Assembly: GCA_045543455.1 (NCBI GenBank)
Contig: JAZQMK010000041.1
Location: 1-8,566, forward strand
Direction: 5' to 3'
Length of the DNA stretch: 8,566 bases
Source: SIG291 sp045543455
GTDB taxonomy: Bacteria > Bacillota > Clostridia > Lachnospirales > Lachnospiraceae
Part shown: positions 1-6,571 of the stretch, piece by piece
How positions within the stretch are numbered: position 1 is the stretch's first letter
Layout: each line of letters opens with the position of its first letter
Translations under genes and position numbers: made by a program
Notes under the pieces: model-generated
What the model was told of the DNA's origin: nothing
Database searches by the model: none
The model's input: the letters and a program-made list of their open reading frames with translations, nothing else

Positions 1-492
1 ATTGTTGATGAAGGTCATAGTATAGGCGTTCATTCATATACACACGATTATAATATTATTTATAAAGATATGGAAAGCTTTATTGAAGATTATGAAAAGA
101 TATATGCAAGGATATATGCAGCAACGGGACAGGGAACGAACTTATTTAGGTTTCCGGGTGGTTCAAGCTCAAAATATGGCAAGATTTCAAAGTATGATAT
201 AGCAGCATATCTTAATTCAAACAATATAGTATATTATGATTGGAATGTTACATCGCAGGATGCCAGTGCTGATGCCATACCTGCAGAGAAGATTGTTAAT
301 AATGTAGTCAATAATAGTTTAAGTAAAGAGCAGGCAGTAGTTCTTATGCATGATTCACAAAGTAAGACATCTACAGTAGAAGCACTGCCACAGATATTAG
401 AGAAGTTGATTGAAGCTAATTCACAGATATTACCGATTACACAAGATACGGTACCTGTGCAACATATAGTTATTAATAAACAGGAGGTTTAA
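1..492 (+). CDS. NodB-type polysaccharide deacetylase, C-terminal part (5' end outside window)
   Basis: The reading frame is open from base 1, so the gene begins before the window; an internal ATG at 70 is not the true start. The 163 visible residues carry the later NodB-fold (carbohydrate esterase 4) motifs: HSYTH at 11-15 (metal-binding motif 2), RFPGG at 50-54 (motif 3), DWN with a following QDA around 77-84 (motif 4), and LMHDS near 115 (motif 5 with its histidine). The family removes N- or O-acetyl groups from sugars such as N-acetylglucosamine in peptidoglycan, usually outside the membrane. Motif 1 (the catalytic Asp pair) and any signal peptide would lie upstream and cannot be checked. 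The stop is one base before the bactofilin start, whose ribosome site lies inside this gene, so the two are probably co-transcribed and coupled. Family is clear; the substrate is unknown. Confidence 0.9.
   Translation: MVDEGHSIGVHSYTHDYNIIYKDMESFIEDYEKIYARIYAATGQGTNLFRFPGGSSSKYGKISKYDIAAYLNSNNIVYYDWNVTSQDASADAIPAEKIVNNVVNNSLSKEQAVVLMHDSQSKTSTVEALPQILEKLIEANSQILPITQDTVPVQHIVINKQEV
482..487 (+). promoter_or_regulatory. Ribosome binding site deciding the bactofilin GTG start
   Basis: A perfect AGGAGG lies six bases before the GTG at 494 and inside the last codons of the deacetylase gene. It supports the GTG start and suggests translational coupling of the two genes. Confidence 0.85.
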
Positions 493-493
493 A

Positions 494-1177
494 GTGGGAT
501 TTTTCAAAGATTTAAAAGGAGATTTTTCTCAGGCAGTTGATGAGTTAGTGGCAACAGCAGTTACTGATGGTTCAGATATTACTGATATTGAAGATAGCGA
601 AGATGTAATGGTTAATACTCTTGATGAAGATATTGAAGAAACTAAGGATGAAGTTGAAGAAACTGTTGAAACTATAACTGAGACAGTGAAAAATGAAGTT
701 CCTATGTTTGAACTTACATCAAACAAAAAAAGTGATAATGTGGCAATCATTACAAAAGGCGTATTGCTTACAGGTGATATGAGTAGTGATGATGATATTG
801 AAGTGTATGGCAAGGTTAATGGTAATATCACATGTAGAGGAAAAGTTTTCATTTATGGTGAAGTTAATGGCAATATAGAAGGTTTAAAGGTTGCAATTTG
901 CGGAGCAAGAGTGAATGGAGATATTATTTGTGATGGTTCAGTAGATATAGCAGATAAGTCAATAATCCAAGGTAATGTAATGGCTAATACAGTTCTTATG
1001 GCTGGTGCCATAAAAGGTGATATTGATGTAAATGGACATGTGGTAATTGATTCATCAGCAATTATTGTAGGTGATATAAAGTCAAAAACAGTACAGATTA
1101 ATGTAGGTGCTGTTATAGAAGGAAGATGTTCGCAGTGTTATGCGGATGTAAGTCCTGATAAAATATTTGGAGCGTAG
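494..1177 (+). CDS. Bactofilin family (polymer-forming cytoskeletal) protein
   Basis: 227 residues from a GTG start. Residues about 85-215 form a bactofilin domain (DUF583-like right-handed beta helix). A G-[N/D/R]-hydrophobic turn recurs at glycines 94, 110, 126, 142, 160, 175, 193 and 210, every 15-18 residues, between short beta-rich stretches. Bactofilins polymerise without nucleotide into membrane-associated filaments that place wall-modifying enzymes. The N-terminus (MGFFKDLKGDF..., 1-23) looks like an amphipathic helix that could bind the membrane. It is followed by a very acidic, Thr-rich linker (about 24-68) with no predicted fold. There is no transmembrane segment. A CxxC (C212, C215) sits at the end of the helix, an odd detail. 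The deacetylase just upstream is a plausible partner (inference). Its stop is 13 bases before pyrH. Domain call is strong; the cellular role is not shown by the sequence. Confidence 0.88.
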   Translation: MGFFKDLKGDFSQAVDELVATAVTDGSDITDIEDSEDVMVNTLDEDIEETKDEVEETVETITETVKNEVPMFELTSNKKSDNVAIITKGVLLTGDMSSDDDIEVYGKVNGNITCRGKVFIYGEVNGNIEGLKVAICGARVNGDIICDGSVDIADKSIIQGNVMANTVLMAGAIKGDIDVNGHVVIDSSAIIVGDIKSKTVQINVGAVIEGRCSQCYADVSPDKIFGA

Positions 1178-1179
1178 AT

Positions 1180-1184
1180 GGAGG
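1180..1184 (+). promoter_or_regulatory. Ribosome binding site deciding the pyrH ATG start
   Basis: GGAGG lies six bases before the ATG at 1191. It places the pyrH start there rather than at an in-frame TTG at 1167, which would overlap the bactofilin gene and add eight residues (MERRWRIN) not usual in the family. Confidence 0.85.
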
Positions 1185-1190
1185 ATTAAT

Positions 1191-1892
1191 ATGTCAGAGA
1201 TTAAACGAGTTATGTTAAAGCTTAGTGGAGAAGCTTTAGCAGCAAAGCAAAAAGGATATGACGAAGAAGTAGTTATAAACATTGCTAAACAGGTAAAGAC
1301 ACTTGTTGATTCAGGTAAAGAAGTTGGTATAGTTATAGGTGGTGGTAACTACTGGAGAGGACGTACAAGCGAGAATATTGATAGAACAAAGGCAGATCAG
1401 ATTGGTATGCTTGCTACAATTATGAATTGTATTTACGTTTCTGAAATATTTAGATCAGTAGGTATGAATACACAGATACTTACACCATTTGAGTGTGGCA
1501 CAATGACAAAATTATTTTCAAAAGATAGAGCTAACAAATACTTCAAAAAAGGTATGGTTGTATTTTTTGCAGGTGGTACAGGACATCCTTATTTCTCAAC
1601 TGATACAGGTATTGTGCTTAGAGCAATTGAGATGGATGCAGATGCCATACTTTTAGCAAAAAATATTGATGGTGTATATGACAGCGATCCAAAGTCTAAC
1701 CCAGATGCTAAGAAATATGATGTTCTTTCAATTGAAGAGATTATTGCAAAGAAGTTAGCAGTTATTGATATGACAGCATCAGTTATGTGTATGGAAAATA
1801 AGATGCCATTATTAGTATTTGGCTTAAATGAAGAAAATAGCATTATTAATGCAATGAGTGGTAACTTTTCAGGTACAAAGGTTACAGTATAA
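1191..1892 (+). CDS. pyrH: UMP kinase
   Basis: Cytoplasmic bacterial-type UMP kinase (amino acid kinase fold), which phosphorylates UMP to UDP with ATP for pyrimidine nucleotide supply. It has 233 residues, close to the family norm. Visible motifs: the phosphate-binding LKLSGEAL at 9-16, VIGGGNYWRG ending at 57, RTKADQIGMLATIMN after it, TGHPYFSTDT at 130-139 (nucleotide and UMP contacts), then KNIDGVYDSDPK and a C-terminal NFSGTKV. The family is hexameric and typically controlled by GTP and UTP; the sequence does not show this directly. The start is the ATG with a GGAGG six bases upstream. It is followed after 11 bases by frr, the usual partner. The often-seen rpsB-tsf pair is not upstream. 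Confidence 0.97.
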   Translation: MSEIKRVMLKLSGEALAAKQKGYDEEVVINIAKQVKTLVDSGKEVGIVIGGGNYWRGRTSENIDRTKADQIGMLATIMNCIYVSEIFRSVGMNTQILTPFECGTMTKLFSKDRANKYFKKGMVVFFAGGTGHPYFSTDTGIVLRAIEMDADAILLAKNIDGVYDSDPKSNPDAKKYDVLSIEEIIAKKLAVIDMTASVMCMENKMPLLVFGLNEENSIINAMSGNFSGTKVTV

Positions 1893-1903
1893 AGGAGGAA
1901 ATT

Positions 1904-2455
1904 ATGGAAAATATTAAAGTTTATGAAGACAAAATGGAAAAAACATGTGACGCATTAAGAGAGGATTTTTCGACAATCAGAGCAGGTCGTGCTAATCCAC
2001 ATATTTTAGATAAATTAAAAGTAGAATATTGGGGAACACCAACACCTCTTCAACAGGTTGCAAACATTTCAGTTCCTGAAGCTAGAATGATTCAGATTCA
2101 GCCATGGGAATCAAGTCTTATTAAAGAAATTGAAAAGGCAATTATGGTTTCAGATATTGGTATAACACCAAGTAACGATGGTAAGATTATTAGATTAGTA
2201 TTCCCTGAATTAACAGAAGACAGAAGAAAAGAATTAGTAAAAGATATTAAGAAAAAAGGCGAAAATGCAAAGGTAGCTGTAAGAAATATCAGAAGAGATG
2301 CTAATGATGCACTTAAAAAAGAAAGTAAGAACTCAGATGTATCAGAAGATATGATTAAGGATATGGAAGATAAGGTACAAAAGCTTACAGATAAATTTGT
2401 TGCAGAAATTGATAAGATTGTAGAAGAAAAATCAAAAGAAATTCTTACAGTATAA
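1904..2455 (+). CDS. frr: Ribosome recycling factor
   Basis: 183 residues, against 185 in E. coli. RRF works with EF-G to split post-termination ribosomes so subunits can be reused. Hallmarks are present: the conserved FSTIRAGRANPHILD in helix 1, VEYWGTPTPLQQVANISVPEARMIQIQPWE across the hinge and beta domain, and SNDGKIIRLVFPELTEDRRKELVK leading into the long C-terminal helices, which are rich in Lys and Glu. The start has an ideal AGGAGG at 1893-1898, five bases before the ATG, overlapping the pyrH stop region. The gene ends just before a double hairpin, so pyrH-frr could be partly separated from the downstream run by termination. Confidence 0.98.
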   Translation: MENIKVYEDKMEKTCDALREDFSTIRAGRANPHILDKLKVEYWGTPTPLQQVANISVPEARMIQIQPWESSLIKEIEKAIMVSDIGITPSNDGKIIRLVFPELTEDRRKELVKDIKKKGENAKVAVRNIRRDANDALKKESKNSDVSEDMIKDMEDKVQKLTDKFVAEIDKIVEEKSKEILTV

Positions 2456-2467
2456 GCAACTATTTTA

Positions 2468-2490
2468 GGGTAACTTAACAAAGTTATCCC
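2468..2490 (+). other. Imperfect hairpin after frr (first of two)
   Basis: GGGTAACTT at 2468-2476 pairs with 2481-2490 across a four-base loop. This gives nine pairs with a single unpaired T at 2487. No T-run follows; the next hairpin starts at the very next base, so the two stems could stack. It may protect the frr mRNA 3' end or take part in a switch (inference). Confidence 0.6.
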
Positions 2491-2518
2491 AAGGATGTCT
2501 CTGGTGAGACATCCTTTT
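2491..2518 (+). terminator. Probable intrinsic terminator or attenuator between frr and uppS
   Basis: AAGGATGTCTC (2491-2501) and GAGACATCCTT (2506-2516) form a perfect 11-bp stem with a TGGT loop, followed by TTAT. The run of T is short (four, two of them in the stem), so termination may be partial, letting some transcripts continue into uppS. No clear promoter is visible between it and uppS, which favours an attenuator or processing role over a hard operon end. Confidence 0.65.
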
Positions 2519-2551
2519 ATAGACTAAATAGATGTAGATGGATGGTATTTT

Positions 2552-3271
2552 ATGGAAAATATGAGGATTCCACGCCATGTGGCAATTATATTAGATGGTA
2601 ACGGACGCTGGGCTAAAAAAAGAAATTTACCACGTCTGGCAGGACATAAACAAGGTGCAAGAGCTATAGAGGAAGTACTTGAAAATGCAAAAGCTATGGG
2701 AATACAGTATGTTACCGTATATGCATTTTCAACAGAAAACTGGAGCAGACCTAAAGAAGAAGTTGATGGTCTTATGGAACAGTTGGAAAATTACCTTGAA
2801 AAGGCTATCAAGAATAATAACAGACTTGGTGGAAGAATGCAGGTTATAGGAGACAGAAGTCGATTAAGTGATAGGATAAACACACTTATTGATGATGTTG
2901 AAAAAAAGACGGGACATATAAACGAATTCGTATTTACTATAGCTATTAATTACGGTGGAAGAGATGAAATCGTAAGAGCTACAAGAAAATTATTTGAACA
3001 TTGTAAGGCTAATAATATTGAAGCTACAGATATTACACCAGATATGTTTGAACAATTTTTGGATACAAAAGGCTTGCCGGATCCGGACTTATTAATAAGA
3101 ACTAGTGGAGAGAATCGTTTGTCTAATTTCCTGCCTTGGCAGTTAGCATATGCAGAATTTTATTTCCCAAAAGTATTATGGCCTGATTTTTCAAAAAAGG
3201 ACCTAATAGAAGCGGTTGAAGAATATAATAGAAGAGACAGAAGATACGGAAAAGTTAAGGAGGAAGACTGA
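2552..3271 (+). CDS. uppS: Isoprenyl transferase (undecaprenyl diphosphate synthase type)
   Basis: 239-residue cis-prenyltransferase. It extends farnesyl diphosphate with isopentenyl diphosphate to the C55 lipid carrier for peptidoglycan and other wall polymers, at the inner face of the membrane. Signature segments: HVAIILDGNGRWA at 9-21 with the catalytic Asp15 (E. coli Asp26), then AGHKQGA, YAFSTENWSRP and INYGGR. RTSGENRLSNF starts at 183, where Arg183, Arg189 and Ser191 match the diphosphate-binding E. coli Arg194, Arg200 and Ser202; Glu202 matches the metal-linked Glu213. The start has only a weak GATGG-type ribosome site; an ATG at 2561 is an alternative with no better site. The stop overlaps the cdsA start by one base. 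Chain length of the product (C55 or shorter) cannot be read from sequence alone. Confidence 0.95.
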   Translation: MENMRIPRHVAIILDGNGRWAKKRNLPRLAGHKQGARAIEEVLENAKAMGIQYVTVYAFSTENWSRPKEEVDGLMEQLENYLEKAIKNNNRLGGRMQVIGDRSRLSDRINTLIDDVEKKTGHINEFVFTIAINYGGRDEIVRATRKLFEHCKANNIEATDITPDMFEQFLDTKGLPDPDLLIRTSGENRLSNFLPWQLAYAEFYFPKVLWPDFSKKDLIEAVEEYNRRDRRYGKVKEED

Positions 3272-4068
3272 TGTTTTTGACACGTCTTTTAAGTGGAATA
3301 GTACTTGTAATATTAACAGCTACATCATTGGTATTTGGTGGTACTTATCTTTTTTTACTTATGCTTTTGATATCAATAATCGGTATGACAGAGTTGTATA
3401 AGATATATGGTATTGAAAAAAGTATATTAGGTTTTGGCGGATATTTTTCAGCAATAATATATTATTTGAGTATTTATTTTGATTTTGGCGAATACTCTTA
3501 TACTATATTGGTTATATCGCTAATAATATTAATGACTATATATGTATTTACCTATCCAAAATATAAAGTGGAGCAGGTTACTATGGGATTTTTTGCCATA
3601 GTATATGTAGCAGTTATGCTGTCCTTTATATATAGAATTCGAGTTATGAATGATGGTGTGTTATATGTATGGTTAGTATATGTGTGCTCTTGGGGCAATG
3701 ACACATGTGCATATTTAGCAGGAAGAGCATTTGGTAAACATAAAATGTCACCAAAGCTAAGTCCTAAAAAGACTGTAGAAGGTGCAATTGGAGGTATACT
3801 GGGAAGTGTGCTTTTAGGCTTTATTTATGCAATGTGTATTAAAAATAATTTAACAGTAGATAATGCTATATTAGCAATTTGTGTAGCCTCAGCAGGGGGC
3901 GCAGCATTATCTATAGTTGGTGATTTGGCGGCTTCTGCAATAAAAAGAAGTCACAATGTTAAAGATTATGGCAAATTAATACCGGGACATGGCGGAATAT
4001 TAGACCGATATGACAGTGTAGTATTTACAGCACCTGCGGTATACTTTTTACTTATACTTTTAGGATAG
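3271..4068 (+). CDS. cdsA: Phosphatidate cytidylyltransferase (CDP-diglyceride synthase)
   Basis: 265-residue polytopic membrane enzyme that converts phosphatidic acid and CTP to CDP-diacylglycerol, the branch point for phosphatidylglycerol, cardiolipin and related lipids. Hydrophobic stretches fill most of the protein (about 5-38, 50-70, 76-93, 103-124, 172-190, 198-217 and 248-264, among others), consistent with the family's multi-helix fold. The C-terminal family signature is complete at 222-248: SAIKR, then KD, then PGHGGILDRYD with the metal- and substrate-binding Asp residues. A strong AAGGAGG (3257-3263) lies seven bases before the ATG, within the end of uppS. The one-base stop/start overlap (TGATG) indicates translational coupling to uppS. 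Confidence 0.96.
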   Translation: MFLTRLLSGIVLVILTATSLVFGGTYLFLLMLLISIIGMTELYKIYGIEKSILGFGGYFSAIIYYLSIYFDFGEYSYTILVISLIILMTIYVFTYPKYKVEQVTMGFFAIVYVAVMLSFIYRIRVMNDGVLYVWLVYVCSWGNDTCAYLAGRAFGKHKMSPKLSPKKTVEGAIGGILGSVLLGFIYAMCIKNNLTVDNAILAICVASAGGAALSIVGDLAASAIKRSHNVKDYGKLIPGHGGILDRYDSVVFTAPAVYFLLILLG

Positions 4069-4077
4069 GTTGGAATT

Positions 4078-5223
4078 ATGATGAGAAATATATCAATTTT
4101 AGGCTCTACAGGTTCTATAGGAACACAGACACTTGATGTTGTAAGAAATAATAAAGATATAACAGTAAAAGCCTTAGCAGCAGGCTCAAATGTAAAGATG
4201 CTAGCAGAACAGATAAGAGAATTTAGACCACAATTAGCCTGTATTTCCAACGAAGAACTGGCTAAAGAATTAAGACTTTTAGTTTCAGATATAGATGTTA
4301 AGATAGTCGCAGGTATGGAAGGTCTTATAGAAACAGCTACAATACAGGATGCTGATATGGTTGTTACTGCAATAGTAGGTATGATAGGCATAATACCAAC
4401 TATTGAAGCTATTAAATGTGGTAAAAATATAGCTCTTGCCAACAAAGAAACACTTGTAACAGCAGGTCATATAATAATGCCATTGGCAAAGGCTCATAAT
4501 GTGTCCATACTTCCTGTAGATAGCGAACATAGTGCTATATTTCAGTGTTTAAATGGAGAAAATAATAATCATATTTCTAAGCTTTTACTCACAGCTTCAG
4601 GTGGCCCATTTAGAGGAAGAACTATAGAAGAAATGAAAAATATAACAGTAGCAGATGCACTAAAGCATCCTAATTGGGCAATGGGCAAGAAAATAACCAT
4701 AGATTCAGCTACAATGGTAAATAAAGGTCTTGAAGTAATGGAAGCAAAATGGCTTTTCGGGGTAGATATAGACCGGATTGAAGTAGTAGTACATCCACAG
4801 AGTATAATACATTCAATGGTAGAGTTTGAGGATGGTGGCATTATGGCGCAATTAGGTTCGCCAGATATGAGACTTCCAATCCAATATGCTCTTTATTATC
4901 CTGAAAGAAGATTTTTAGATTCTAAGAGACTTAATTTTGCGCAGATTTCAAAGCTTACCTTTGAAGCACCTGATTTAGATAATTTTAAAGGCTTAAGGCT
5001 TGCATTTGAAGTAGGTAAGAAGGGCGGAAATATGCCTGTAATATACAATGCTGCCAACGAATATTTAGTGGCAGAATTTTTAAAAGAGAAAATAAAATTT
5101 TTAGATATACCTGAATATATTGAGTCTGCATTAAATCATTTTACATATGTTGAGAATCCTTCAATTGAAGAGATTATTAATATGGAAAATGCAGTATATG
5201 AATATTTGAAAAGCAGATGTTAG
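4078..5223 (+). CDS. dxr: 1-deoxy-D-xylulose 5-phosphate reductoisomerase
   Basis: Second step of the MEP isoprenoid pathway: rearranges and reduces 1-deoxyxylulose 5-phosphate to 2-C-methylerythritol 4-phosphate with NADPH and a divalent metal. It is the target of fosmidomycin. It has 381 residues. Motifs: NADPH-binding GSTGSIG at 9-15, LANKETLVTAG, metal ligands Asp148 and Glu150 in PVDSEHSAIFQ, SGGPFRG, and HPNWAMGKKITIDSATMVNKGLEVMEA. In the last, Asn215, Lys216 and Glu219 match E. coli Asn227, Lys228 and Glu231. Two ATG codons stand in tandem (4078, 4081); starting at the second gives MRNISILGSTGSIG, which looks like the common family start. The ribosome site is weak (AGG and GGA in 4067-4074). 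The gene begins nine bases after cdsA. Confidence 0.97.
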   Translation: MMRNISILGSTGSIGTQTLDVVRNNKDITVKALAAGSNVKMLAEQIREFRPQLACISNEELAKELRLLVSDIDVKIVAGMEGLIETATIQDADMVVTAIVGMIGIIPTIEAIKCGKNIALANKETLVTAGHIIMPLAKAHNVSILPVDSEHSAIFQCLNGENNNHISKLLLTASGGPFRGRTIEEMKNITVADALKHPNWAMGKKITIDSATMVNKGLEVMEAKWLFGVDIDRIEVVVHPQSIIHSMVEFEDGGIMAQLGSPDMRLPIQYALYYPERRFLDSKRLNFAQISKLTFEAPDLDNFKGLRLAFEVGKKGGNMPVIYNAANEYLVAEFLKEKIKFLDIPEYIESALNHFTYVENPSIEEIINMENAVYEYLKSRC

Positions 5224-5270
5224 GGTGAGAAATAAATCATATGGCTTGCCAAGGCAGGTTATTTAGGAAT

Positions 5271-5275
5271 GGAGG
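5271..5275 (+). promoter_or_regulatory. Ribosome binding site deciding the rseP GTG start
   Basis: GGAGG six bases before the GTG at 5282 supports this start. It gives a protein beginning directly with the first membrane helix, as is usual for the family. Confidence 0.85.
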
Positions 5276-5281
5276 ATTAGT

Positions 5282-6559
5282 GTGAATATATTATTAGCTA
5301 TAATCATTTTAAGTGTAATTATAGTAATTCATGAATTTGGTCACTTTTTATTAGCAAAACTAAATGGCGTATGTGTAACAGAGTTTGCTTTAGGAATGGG
5401 ACCTAAACTTTTAAAATTTAAAAAGGGTGAAACTGAATACTGCTTAAAACTATTTCCTTTTGGCGGTTCATGCATGATGATGGGCGAGGATGAGGAATCA
5501 ACAAGCGAAAATGCATTTAATAACAAATCAGTTTGGGCAAGAATATCAATAATTGCGGCAGGACCTATTTTTAATTTTATATTAGCATTTATATTTGCAA
5601 TAGTGATTATTGCTCAGTCAGGATATGACCCATGCGTTATTGATAAGGTAGAAGGACCTGCAGTTGAAGCGGGCTTGCAGGTTGGTGATAAGATAGTTAA
5701 AATCAATAAAAGAAAAATAGATTTGTCAAGAGAATATGCAATATATGAAATGGTTTATCCGACAGAAACTATGAATATAACATATATCAGAGACGGCAAG
5801 GAATATAAGACTACAATAACACCTGAACATGTTAAAAAGGAAGTATATCAATTAGGTATACTAATTAATTCTACGGATGTTACCATAAATACAGTAAATG
5901 AAGATTCAGCAGCACAGAAAGCTGGTTTAAAAGCTAATGATAAGATATTAAAGATTAATGGCAAGGATATTAAAAAAGCAGATGAGATTTCACCTGCGGT
6001 AACTGAAAATGCCGGTAAAGAGATGGAAATGCTAATTAGCCGTGATGGCAATCAGATGACCTTGAAGGTTACACCAAAGGCAGTTATGCTCGATTATTAT
6101 GAAGATGGTATAACTTCATATGGCTATGGAGTTAAGACCTCAGCATTAGAGACTATAAAATATGCTTTTAAGGAAGTAGAATACAGTATTTCAACTGTAT
6201 TTGACAGCTTTTTATTAATATTTAAAGGCAAGGTTACAACAAAAGATGTAGCAGGTCCTGTAGGTATAGTTAATCTTATAGGAGATACTGTAGAACAGAC
6301 TAAAGAATATGGTGCTTCCACAGTAGTGCTTACACTTTTAAGCTTAGCAACACTTCTTAGTGCCAACTTAGGTGTAATGAATCTTTTACCAATACCTGCA
6401 TTAGATGGCGGAAGATTAGTATTTTTAATAATTGAAGCTATACGAAGAAAGCCTATTAATCGCGAAAAAGAAGGTATGATTCATTTTGTAGGTTTAATGG
6501 TTCTTATGGTGTTAATGGTAGTTATACTATTTAATGACATAATAAATATTTTCTCATAA
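5282..6559 (+). CDS. rseP: RIP metalloprotease RseP/RasP (site-2 protease)
   Basis: 425-residue intramembrane zinc protease. It has the zinc-binding HEFGH at 17-21 in the first membrane helix and a second membrane segment with the AAGPIFNF motif (92-99). Two PDZ-like regions follow: about 115-190, with GPAVEAGLQVGDKIVKIN, and about 200-270, with SAAQKAGLKANDKILKING. NLLPIPALDGG at 367-377 holds the third zinc ligand Asp375, and a last membrane helix lies near 402-422. Relatives cut membrane-bound anti-sigma factors after a first cleavage, and clear small membrane peptides or division proteins (B. subtilis RasP: RsiW, FtsL). No anti-sigma factor is encoded here, so the substrate is open. It follows dxr after 58 bases, the second largest gap in the window, and starts with GTG. 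Confidence 0.96.
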   Translation: MNILLAIIILSVIIVIHEFGHFLLAKLNGVCVTEFALGMGPKLLKFKKGETEYCLKLFPFGGSCMMMGEDEESTSENAFNNKSVWARISIIAAGPIFNFILAFIFAIVIIAQSGYDPCVIDKVEGPAVEAGLQVGDKIVKINKRKIDLSREYAIYEMVYPTETMNITYIRDGKEYKTTITPEHVKKEVYQLGILINSTDVTINTVNEDSAAQKAGLKANDKILKINGKDIKKADEISPAVTENAGKEMEMLISRDGNQMTLKVTPKAVMLDYYEDGITSYGYGVKTSALETIKYAFKEVEYSISTVFDSFLLIFKGKVTTKDVAGPVGIVNLIGDTVEQTKEYGASTVVLTLLSLATLLSANLGVMNLLPIPALDGGRLVFLIIEAIRRKPINREKEGMIHFVGLMVLMVLMVVILFNDIINIFS

Positions 6560-6560
6560 G

Positions 6561-6567
6561 AGGTGAT
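6561..6567 (+). promoter_or_regulatory. Ribosome binding site deciding the ispG ATG start
   Basis: AGGTGAT, complementary to the 16S rRNA tail, lies four bases before the ATG at 6572. An in-frame GTG at 6563 falls inside this site and has no site of its own, so the ATG is preferred. Confidence 0.8.
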
Positions 6568-6571
6568 ACAA

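Noticed and set aside
99..120. Direct repeat GATATATGCA twice, 12 bases apart
   Set aside because: Inside the deacetylase coding region, where it simply encodes similar tetrapeptides (KIYA, RIYA); too short and isolated to be a repeat element.
529..852. Open frame on the minus strand opposite the bactofilin gene
   Set aside because: Ser/Val/Thr-rich translation is the antisense of the acidic Asp/Glu/Thr tract; no ribosome site and no recognisable family. The same applies to the minus-strand frames opposite frr (2098-2481), cdsA/dxr (3966-4445), dxr (4569-4841) and rseP.
1167..1190. In-frame TTG extension of pyrH
   Set aside because: It overlaps the bactofilin gene, lacks a ribosome site, and would swallow the strong GGAGG that serves the ATG at 1191.
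2543..2551. Extended -10-like TGGTATTTT before uppS
   Set aside because: No -35 partner at the right distance, and a start from it would fall inside the uppS coding sequence.
3216..3401. Small plus-strand frame spanning the uppS-cdsA junction
   Set aside because: Out of frame with two well-supported genes that cover it completely; no family resemblance.
5246..5257. TTGCCA as a -35 box, or TGCC/GGCA as a hairpin, before rseP
   Set aside because: No fitting -10 box 16-18 bases downstream, and the hairpin would have four pairs with a two-base loop, which cannot form stably.
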